A stretch of DNA of 64,000 bases from Saprospiraceae bacterium (GTDB lineage Bacteria > Bacteroidota > Bacteroidia > Chitinophagales > Saprospiraceae), in assembly GCA_016714085.1 (NCBI GenBank), contig JADJNW010000003.1, positions 372,001 through 436,000 on the forward strand. The letters are read 5' to 3'. The translations under genes and the position numbers were made by a program. Each line of letters starts with the position of its first letter. Within the stretch, counting starts at the first letter, position 1. The notes beneath the pieces are model-generated. The model saw nothing but the letters and a program-made list of their open reading frames with translations. It was not told the DNA's origin and made no database searches. Below are positions 37,781-44,782 of this stretch, piece after piece.

Positions 37781-37822
37781 CAGCAAGCTACAAGCATCAA
37801 GAAACAAGCTACAAGTTTAAAA
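37781..37822. repeat. Left 'CAAGCTACAAG' word arm flanking the S23-like gene
   Basis: GCAAGCTACAAGCATCAAG and ACAAGCTACAAG repeat just ahead of the gene; the reverse-complement arm lies at 38230-38272 behind it. Confidence 0.55.
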
Positions 37823-37830
37823 ACAAATTT

Positions 37831-38193
37831 ATGCGTAAAACAAATTTTAAAACTTTGCTTATTTGGCAACGAGGTATGGAGATAGTAGATGCGGTTTATA
37901 AGTTTTGTGAAGAATTACCAAGTTCAGAAAAATACAATCTTGTCTCGCAATCTATTCGCTGTGCCTGTTCTATTCCATCCAATATTGCTGAAGGTTCAGG
38001 AAAAAGAAGCAGTAGAGAATTTGCAAGATACCTCGAAATAGCGCTCGGATCAGCGTATGAATTAGAAACACATTTATTAATTTGTCAACGTCGAGGTTAT
38101 GGCGATGCAATATTACTATCCAAAATTATTACAGAAATTGGAGAAGAACAAAAAATGATTTACCGATACCAGGAAAAATTAGAGCAAGATTAA
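37831..38193 (+). CDS. Four-helix-bundle protein (S23 / 23S rRNA intervening-sequence type)
   Basis: ATG at 37831 (MRKTNFKTLLIWQRGMEIVD). 120 residues: the S23 signature SQSIRCACSIPSNIAEGSGK and FARYLEIALGSAYELETHLL are clear. This fold occurs in proteins encoded in 23S rRNA intervening sequences and in the avd protein of diversity-generating retroelements; here there is no 23S rRNA, reverse transcriptase or variable repeat nearby. It is flanked by inverted word repeats (37781-37822 and 38230-38272), so it looks like a small inserted cassette. Confidence 0.85.
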   Translation: MRKTNFKTLLIWQRGMEIVDAVYKFCEELPSSEKYNLVSQSIRCACSIPSNIAEGSGKRSSREFARYLEIALGSAYELETHLLICQRRGYGDAILLSKIITEIGEEQKMIYRYQEKLEQD

Positions 38194-38229
38194 TCTCTTA
38201 CAATATTTCAATTGTTTACAATCAGTAAA

Positions 38230-38272
38230 TTTCTTGGTGCTTGCGGCTCATTGCTTGCAGCTAAAATAGCTT
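38230..38272. repeat. Right 'CTTGCAGCT' word arm flanking the S23-like gene
   Basis: CTTGGTGCTTGCGGCTC and TTGCTTGCAGCT are the degenerate reverse complement of the arm at 37781-37822. Confidence 0.5.
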
Positions 38273-38278
38273 AAAAGA

Positions 38279-38746
38279 ATGATAAAGAATATCGAATTAC
38301 CAGAAACCACTCGCCTCTGGATTTACCAAAGCAATCAACCCTTTGAGGATAAAGATATTCCAGAGTTGAAGCAACTTGTACAAGATTTTGCGCAGCAATG
38401 GATCAGCCACAACCGCCAACTCCGCGCACACGGCGATGTATTGCACAATCGTTTTGTGATCTTGATGGTGGACGAAAGCCAGGCGGATGCAAGCGGTTGC
38501 TCGATTGATAAATCGGTGTATTTTTTGAAGAATTTGCAAGCTGAATATGGCGTAGATTTATTTGATCGGATGCGCTTTAGCTATTTGGATGGCGAAGAAG
38601 TGAAAACCGTTTCTCGAGAAGAATTTGCAACATTATATGCCGAAGGAAAAATTAATAATGAAACGCTGGTTTTTGATACATTAGTAAATAATAAAGGTGA
38701 TTTTGATAAAGCATTTTATAAAACCATTAAAAGAAAGTTGGCATAA
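38279..38746 (+). CDS. Conserved Bacteroidota protein, function unknown
   Basis: 155 residues with strongly conserved blocks TRLWIYQSNQPFEDKDI, LHNRFVILMVDESQADASGC, SIDKSVYFLKNLQAEYGVDL and TLVFDTLVNNKGDF. I recall this family from Bacteroidota, often labelled 'ABC transporter ATPase' although it has no Walker motifs. The conserved DASGCSID might suggest a reactive Cys. Function unknown. Confidence 0.7.
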   Translation: MIKNIELPETTRLWIYQSNQPFEDKDIPELKQLVQDFAQQWISHNRQLRAHGDVLHNRFVILMVDESQADASGCSIDKSVYFLKNLQAEYGVDLFDRMRFSYLDGEEVKTVSREEFATLYAEGKINNETLVFDTLVNNKGDFDKAFYKTIKRKLA

Positions 38747-38747
38747 A

Positions 38748-38792
38748 AGGATGGTTTAGAGGGTGATGGGGTGATAAGGTGAAGAAAAGTTT
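38748..38792. repeat. 'GGGTGATGGGG' word repeat
   Basis: Words GGGTGATGGGGTGATAAGG after the stop codon of the previous gene, same family as 19130-19168 and the inverse of 3025-3067. Confidence 0.45.
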
Positions 38793-38901
38793 TGGGTGTG
38801 TTGGTCTGATAATCAATTACTTTTATCTATTCTTTGAAACTTATTTATTTATTGCTTCGTTTTCCAGATAACTAATTTCCAATTTCTAATAATAAAATTC
38901 C

Positions 38902-39372
38902 ATGTTGGGTAAAAAAGTCAAACAATTTTTTGGAATCGAAGGTGTAAAAGTAGAAATATTGCTACCAGAAGAAGGCGTGCGTGCGCGCGACCGCGTGATT
39001 CCTGGCGTTTTGCGCTTTCAATCGATGAATACCCAAATGGTTACCAATGTAAGAATTGCTTTATTTGAAAAGTATAGCCGTGGTCGTGGTAAAGAAAAAT
39101 TGATAGACGAGTATAAACTAGGCGAAGTAGAATTATTCGATGCCTTTCAAGTGCCCGCAGGCGAAATCGTAGAAGTTGACTTTGAATTACCTTTTAAGAT
39201 CGTAAAATCCGATATGGATGAGTTCGGCGCTAAAAACTTTATTTTTAAAGGCATCGCCAACGCCGCCAAGACCTTGAGCGCTGTAAAATCTTACTACCGC
39301 ATAGAAGCCACCGCCAAAGTAAAAGGCACCGCCCTCAGTCCTTTCGACTCCAAATACATCACTATCAAATAA
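38902..39372 (+). CDS. Spo0M-family arrestin-like protein
   Basis: 156 residues. The start MLGKKVKQFFGIEGVKVEIL, the DRVIPGVLRFQSMNTQMVTN strand pair and VEVDFELPFKI with YYRIEATAKVKGTALSPFDS match Spo0M, an arrestin-like beta-sandwich found also in non-sporulating bacteria. Presumably a scaffold; partner unknown. Confidence 0.75.
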   Translation: MLGKKVKQFFGIEGVKVEILLPEEGVRARDRVIPGVLRFQSMNTQMVTNVRIALFEKYSRGRGKEKLIDEYKLGEVELFDAFQVPAGEIVEVDFELPFKIVKSDMDEFGAKNFIFKGIANAAKTLSAVKSYYRIEATAKVKGTALSPFDSKYITIK

Positions 39373-39418
39373 ACCGCTTCTCAATTCCGACCTCCGATTT
39401 CCCACTTCCGGCTTCCAG

Positions 39419-40180
39419 TCACTGTTTTTGCTTTTCAATAAAGCCTTGCACGATTTCCTCTTCGCTCTTCCCAAGATTTTTCAAAGAAAACTGCGCACTT
39501 TCCGCTAGTTCATCATTCGGATATTTCTTTAAAAACTCCTGATATAATACTTTCGCTTCATTATATCTTTTCAACTCCGCATCCAATGTAAAAGCCCGCA
39601 TAAACAAAGCTTGCGGCGCTCTTTTATAATCAGGATAATCCGTATTAATCTTTGCTAAAAACGCTAATGCTTTTTCATAATCCCGAATCGCACCCGCCAC
39701 ATCGCTTCACTGAAACAATAAATCTGGTGTCAAAGAACTCTCTGGATTAATCGACGCATAACCTTCTATTAACTCAACAAAATCCATCGCAGATTGCTGA
39801 TCAATTCGATTGGTCACTTCATTAAAAACCTTTTTGCGCAACGTATCCAGGGCAGATTGGAACAGCGCATCGTCTTTATCCTTTAGTGCTTCAGGATCTT
39901 GCTCTAAGAATTCCAAATAAGCGATACCTGCCTCGTAAGCTTGCCCAAACTGTAAGCGAACCACAGCTTCATGTTGCAGATACGCTGTATTTTTCGCCGC
40001 ATCATCAGGATGCTGATTGCGATAAGCCGCATACAAATTGAATAATTCCGCTGCCTTGGCTGCATCCGGCGTTTGCTCCAAGGAACTTTCCAAAGCCGCA
40101 ATCGCTTTTTGCTCTTGCTGTTGTTCTGACTGACAAGCAAATACCAATAAAGCCAATATAAATAAGTAGTTGATTTTCAT
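39419..40180 (-). CDS. TPR-like periplasmic lipoprotein (YbgF/CpoB-like), with in-frame TGA
   Basis: ATG at 40180 gives a lipoprotein signal (MKINYLFILALLVFACQSEQ; lipobox VFAC). Helical tetratricopeptide-like repeats follow (AAELFNLYAAYRNQHPDDAA; DYEKALAFLAKINTDYPDYK; RYNEAKVLYQEFLKKYPNDE). A TGA at 39707-39709 lies in the same frame between SLTPDLLFQ and SDVAGAIRDY, so the frame is otherwise one gene of 253 residues. A substitution or read error fits better than two genes because the repeats continue across it. Confidence 0.75.
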
Positions 40181-40329
40181 AAGGTTGAATTTACAACAAG
40201 AAAACTCAAAAATACATTTGTTTGCGCAATAACGGAAAAACAAAACCCTGGAATATGCACAAAGCATATAAAACTTAATCTTCCAAAAAAATTGTAGAAA
40301 TGCTTTCTCTGAAGTAAAATTTTTCTTTG

Positions 40330-40380
40330 GCGTAATAATATCGGTCTATGACCGATGAATTATAACGACCGATACAATCA
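40330..40380. repeat. Small palindrome GGTC-TAT-GACC
   Basis: TCGGTC-TAT-GACCGA is a perfect 6-bp stem, followed by a related CGACCGATAC half. The surrounding 200 bases between the lipoprotein gene and hsdM hold no gene. Confidence 0.4.
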
Positions 40381-40481
40381 ATCCCAGACATATCGTTCTT
40401 CATTTTTATACTTTTTCAAAAATGCCCATATTCATCTTGAAAGGAGCGGAGACTTGACAGAGATGGAATTACTTTAAACTT

Positions 40482-41952
40482 TTAAATAGACGGCAACCCC
40501 AATTCTTTCCAAAATTCATTGTGTTTATCTGTATTCGTTTTTATACTTTCATTGATTGCGATCAATTTCTTGTTGACTTCTTTTAAGTCAATTTTTACTT
40601 CCTCAATGGATGTACTTACATATCGTGAAATATTCAGGTTGTATCCGTTCTTCTCAATTTCTTCCATGGACACCCTGCGTGCATAACGTTCAACTTCTTC
40701 AGGTCGATTTTTGTAGGTTGCCACAATGCTTTCAATATGTTTTTCATGAAGTGTATTCTGTCGTTTTCCTTTTTCAAATTGCTCACTGGCATTGATAAAT
40801 AGCACATCATCCGCCTTTTTACATTTTTTCAACACCAAAATACAAACGGGAATCCCGGTGGAGTAAAACAAATTGGCAGGTAAACCAATAACCGTATCAA
40901 TATGATTGTCTTTTAACAACTTGGTACGGATTCTTTCTTCTACACCGCCACGAAATAAAACACCATGCGGCAAAATAATTGCCATTGTCCCTTCTTTGCC
41001 TAAGAAATGAAAACCGTGTAATAAAAAAGCAAAGTCGGCTGCTGACTTTGGCGCTAAACCATAGCTCTTGTAACGAAAGTCTTCTGCCAAGGTATCATTT
41101 GGCTCCCAGCGTAAACTAAAAGGCGGATTGGCTACAATGGCATCAAATTCTATCTTTTTGGCGGGGTTCATTTCATTCAGTAAGGGCCATTGATTGAGCA
41201 AAGTATCGCCGTGAAATATCTCAAACTCGGTGTCTTTCATGCCATGCAAAAGCATATTCATGCGGGCAAGGTTGTAAGTAGTAATGTTCTTTTCCTGTCC
41301 GTAAATTTTACCAATGCTACCGCCATTCTCTTTGATACGCTTTCTCACATTCAGCAATAAAGAACCCGAACCACAAGCAAAATCGAGTACTTTATCCAGT
41401 TTGCTTTTCTTTCCTGTTGTTGGGTCTTGACTATCTAAGGTTACAATTTCAGAAAGGATGGTAGAAATTTGTTGTGGCGTGTAAAACTCTCCTGCTTTTT
41501 TGCCCGAACCTGCTGCAAACTGACCAATCAAATATTCGTAAGCATCACCAAGTGTGTCAGAGTCCGTAGAGAAATCGGCAATGCCTTCCGCAATTTTCTG
41601 AATAATCGTGCAGAGCTTTTTATTTCTATCGGTATTGGTTTTACCTAATTTCTCCGAGTTCAAATTGATTTCAGAAAACAATCCTTGAAAAGCACTTTCA
41701 AACGATTCGTTTTCTATGTATCGGAAACCTGCTTCCAGCGTTACCAACAATTCACCGTCCTGGGTACGAGCCATTTCGCTGATGTTGCTCCAAAGGTGTT
41801 GTGGTTGGATGACATAATGCACTTTTCTGCGCATCTGAGAAAAGAAAGGAAAGCATATAATCACGGAAGTCATCCGCATTCATGGCGCCACGTAATTGAT
41901 CTGCTATATTCCAAAGGGTTTTACCCAGTTGCTGTTGGTCTTTTTGTGTCAT
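40482..41952 (-). pseudogene. hsdM: HsdM, type I restriction-modification methyltransferase subunit with an internal deletion
   Basis: N6-adenine methyltransferase of a type I system. Start ATG 41952 (MTQKDQQQLGKTLWNIADQL ... MNADDFRDYMLSFLF); then near 41838 the sequence jumps straight to QMRRKVHYVIQPQHLWSNIS in another frame. From there it is complete: GEFYTPQQIS, DFACGSGSLLLNV (motif I), IVANPPFSLRW (motif IV NPPF) and the C-terminal VSMEEIEKNGYNLNISRY. Compared with the family about 50-60 residues of the N-terminal helical region are missing, and the join is out of frame. So this is not a simple homopolymer error. The subunit is probably dead, or the assembly collapsed here. Confidence 0.85.
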
Positions 41953-41977
41953 TCTATATCTCTTATTTAATTTCAAA

Positions 41978-42045
41978 AATTAGGGGCGTTAGCCCTGATG
42001 TCTTCCTAGAAAAATTATCCACCAATGAGCATAGGGGCGTTAGCC
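41978..42045. repeat. Two REP hairpins GGGGCGTTAGCCCTG
   Basis: TTAGGGGCGTTAGCCCTGATG near 41980 and TAGGGGCGTTAGCCCTGAAAT near 42032 are direct copies on the 3' side of the transposase gene, with CCTAGAAAAATTATCCACC between. Confidence 0.75.
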
Positions 42046-42057
42046 CTGAAATCTTTT

Positions 42058-42518
42058 CTAATCGTACCATTCAAATACATATTTAGGGTCATATTCTACC
42101 TCAAATTTTTCAGAAGCAATAAATATTCTTCTTTAAAGGATTGTTTTTTATGATGCGCCGGTTGGTTCAACACATATTTCACCACCTTATCAATATGCGA
42201 TTTGGAATAGGTAAATGCCCCAAATCCATCTTGCCAATTAAATTTCCCAAGGATAAACTTTTTATCGTTAATCCATTTTGAAGAACCTGATTTTACCTGC
42301 TCCATCAATTTTGATGGTGAAATAGTAGGATGCATTCCTACAAAAATATGGGTATGGTCGGGGTTGCAATAGATGGCATACGTTTTACATTTATGATTGG
42401 TAACAATGCCACACATTACCTTTTCTAATTCATCTCGGAAAGATTCTTTGATTAGGTTTTCTCGCCCCGTTACTGCAAAGACGAATTGAATGTATAATTG
42501 CGTATAGGTATTTGCCAT
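42058..42518 (-). CDS. IS200/RAYT-like tyrosine transposase
   Basis: Single-domain Y1 HUH transposase: the HUH motif is HTHIFVGM in NPDHTHIFVG, the catalytic Tyr is probably in KVVKYVLNQ or FTYSKSH. The usual Bacteroidota form is 150-155 residues ending VEYDPKYVFEWYD. Here the frame breaks at LLLLKNLR because the A5 run near 42104 lacks an A; adding it gives KKFEVEYDPKYVFEWYD and 153 residues, ending at TAG 42058-42060. The gene lies between REP hairpins on both sides and beside a tandem REP array, the usual setting of REP-associated tyrosine transposases. Confidence 0.85.
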
Positions 42519-42529
42519 TGATTTTATGA

Positions 42530-43095
42530 TGTCAGGGGCTACGCCCCTGTGTTTTCAATTTATTTTTTATTACAAAGATTTGTGGACTACGCCCTCTTTT
42601 TGTTTTATTTTTTATTACGAAGATGTTTGGGCTACGCCCTCTTTTTATTTTATTTTTTGCTACGAAGATGTTTGGGCTACGTCCTCTTTTTATTTTATTT
42701 TTTATTACAAAGATTTGTAGGCTACGCCCTCTTTTTGTTTTATTTTTATTACGAAGATTTGTGAGCTACGCCCTTCTTTTTATTTATTTTATTACAAGAG
42801 GCTTTTGTACGCCCTCTTTTTGTTTTATTTTTTGTTACGAAGATTTGTGAGCTACGCCCCCTTTTTGTTTTATTTTTTATTACAAAGATGTTTGGGCTAC
42901 GCTCTCTTTTTGTTTTATTTTTTATTACAAAGATTTGTAAGCTACGCCCCTGTGTTTTCAATTTTATTTTTTATTACGAAGATGTTGGGGCTACGCCTCT
43001 TTTTGTTTTATTTTTTATTACGAAGATTTGTGGGCTACGCTCTCTTTTTGTTTTATTTTTTGTTACGAAGATGTTTGGGCTACGCCCCAATATTT
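42530..43095. repeat. 13-unit REP-type tandem array, about 45-bp period
   Basis: Starts with the perfect palindrome CAGGGGCTACGCCCCTG, then about 13 units of the form GGGCTACGCCCTC + TTTTTGTTTTATTTTTTATT + ACGAAGATGTTT. CTACGCC recurs near 42538, 42589, 42631, 42677, 42721, 42767, 42809 (damaged), 42852, 42897, 42942, 42990, 43034 and 43079. Some units carry TGTGTTTTCAATTTTATTTT instead of CTCTTTTTG. Long open frames on both strands across the array are artefacts of the repeat. Lies between the transposase and hsdS. Confidence 0.85.
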
Positions 43096-43099
43096 TATT

Positions 43100-43182
43100 G
43101 ACGCCAAGGGTTAGGGGCATAGCCCTGTTGTCTTCGTAGAAAAATACACGTTTATAACAATTAAGGGGCGTTAGCCCTGCTA
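43100..43182. repeat. Two further REP hairpins
   Basis: AGGGGCATAGCCCTGTTGTC near 43111 and AGGGGCGTTAGCCCTGCT near 43164 close the REP cluster on the hsdS side, same type as at 41978-42045. Confidence 0.65.
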
Positions 43183-43211
43183 TTTTTTGTTTGTCATTGA
43201 AATTCATTCGT

Positions 43212-43262
43212 TTATTCATTCATCTTCGGAAACAAGCCCTGCATCAAGCCCTTTGTCTGAAC
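43212..43262 (-). pseudogene. Duplicated 3' end of hsdS
   Basis: Reads KGLMQGLFPKMNE then stop. It repeats, with a few changes, the true hsdS end (HKKGLMQGLFPKIV) 140 bases away. Evidence for recombination of the specificity gene. Confidence 0.6.
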
Positions 43263-43349
43263 ATTAATTTGCTTAATTTTAGGACTATCCTGATTTCTAT
43301 TTTGTTTTCTTTTCATCATGGTTCATCATTTCATCACAAAAATCACAGT

Positions 43350-44592
43350 TCAGACAATCTTCGGAAACAAACCCTGCATCAAGCCCTTCTTATGCAACTG
43401 CAATTGCGCTATTTGCTCCGCTTGTGCCGTGATGAGTGCATCTAAAGCAGAAAGACAGGATGCAATTTTTTGTTGTTCTTTTAATTTAGGGGAATCTGAC
43501 TTTGAAATCTTTTAATTTGTTGAGCACTAATGTGTGGTATTCTGAACTTGTGTTTACTGTGTCAACATAATTTCTAAACTTGTCAGATATAAAATATTGA
43601 TAAAGAAAATGAGTACCTGAATTTTCATTTGTTCTTATTCTTGCGACCCTTTGTATCAAGATTGAATTTTCATCTTCTTTTCCTACAAGAGCAACATTTT
43701 TTCCAACCTTGGAACCATCCATTCCAATTACAATATCATTTTCCTTAACAAGATATTTTTCCAAATTTTCAATTTCTCCCAAAAAGTATTTATCAATGTC
43801 TTTTGAATGTCTGATAATCCTTCGGTAATATTTATACTTCTTAAAATTGGTATCCTGATTCATCTTCACTAATTTCTTCACTTTTAAGAGCTCTTTCCGG
43901 AAATTAAATCAATGTACTTTCCCAACTTCTTCTCCTCCCACGCCCCATCTTTCTCAAACTCCTTAAACCTCACCTTCGGCACCCTTTCCCTTCTTGCGGG
44001 AAAAGATTTTGCATCAAGCCTTTTTTATGGTCTTTTAAGGCTGCTAATTTTTGGCGGTGGGCTGCTATCACTTCATCTAAGGAAGAAAGGCAGGCGGCTA
44101 TTTTTTGTTGTTCGTTGAACGTAGGTCTTGAAAATATTTGAAAAAATCTTTACTATTTTCCTAAGTGCTCCATTTGATCTTCTATATTTCTATTAAGATC
44201 CGCAATAAATGGAATTGACTTGAAGTAGTGACGATAAAAATCATTTATAACATTATCCTTTTTTCTTAATATGATGTAAGCAGGACTGCATAGACCTTTA
44301 ATTTGAATATTGCAATTCCTCCTTCTGAAATGACCTTAAACTTGATTATAAAATCACCAACTTCAATGATTTTATAGCTATTAATCTTTTATCTGTAACG
44401 GAGACATGATAATCAATCATTTCTCTTGGTATAGCACCTTGTTATGTGTAATTGCAAGTATTGGTACTTTCAGAACTGTGATTTTTATTAGATATTGGTT
44501 CAAATATCTCATCACCATTAAAGTATTTCCATTCCCTCCTTCACAAACTCCGGGAAACGCAATTCGGGTATTAGTTTTTTCTCCTTACTCAT
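43350..44592 (-). pseudogene. hsdS: HsdS, type I specificity subunit, with several frame breaks
   Basis: Starts MSKEKKLIPELRFPEFVKEG (ATG 44592), first target-recognition domain decayed (VSVTDK, YNYKGLCSPAYIILRKKDN-like pieces in different frames). Then comes the central conserved helix FNEQQKIAACLSSLDEVIAA and HKKGLMQNLFPQ. A second target domain follows (RIIRHSKDIDKYFLGEIENL, VKENDIVIGMDGSKVGKNVA, intact at 43486-43881), then the final helix KLKEQQKIASCLSALDALIT and KKGLMQGLFPKIV. A C overcall (C4) separates the second domain from the final helix; more indels lie in the first domain and at the start of the second. It picks the DNA site of the R-M complex. Too many breaks for one error; decayed, or unusually error-rich. 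Confidence 0.75.
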
Positions 44593-44782
44593 TTGTCTGC
44601 ACGATGATTTTTTTGATGTATTGGATGGCTTTGATTTTTGTTTCTTATTTTATTATAAATGCTTGTTCTTAAATAGCCATAATTTTTATTTGGAATAAGC
44701 TGGTGATCTTTAATATTTTGCAAAATGGTCAATTACTTATATCATCGTCTATCATTTTAATCATACCAATCATAGTTTAAGA

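Noticed and set aside
37831..38193. Diversity-generating retroelement accessory protein (avd)
   Set aside because: No reverse transcriptase, template repeat or variable repeat is found nearby.
42526..43219. Phe/Tyr-rich and Lys-rich repeat proteins in the REP array
   Set aside because: Same reason: open frames forced by the repeat, on both strands and in several frames.
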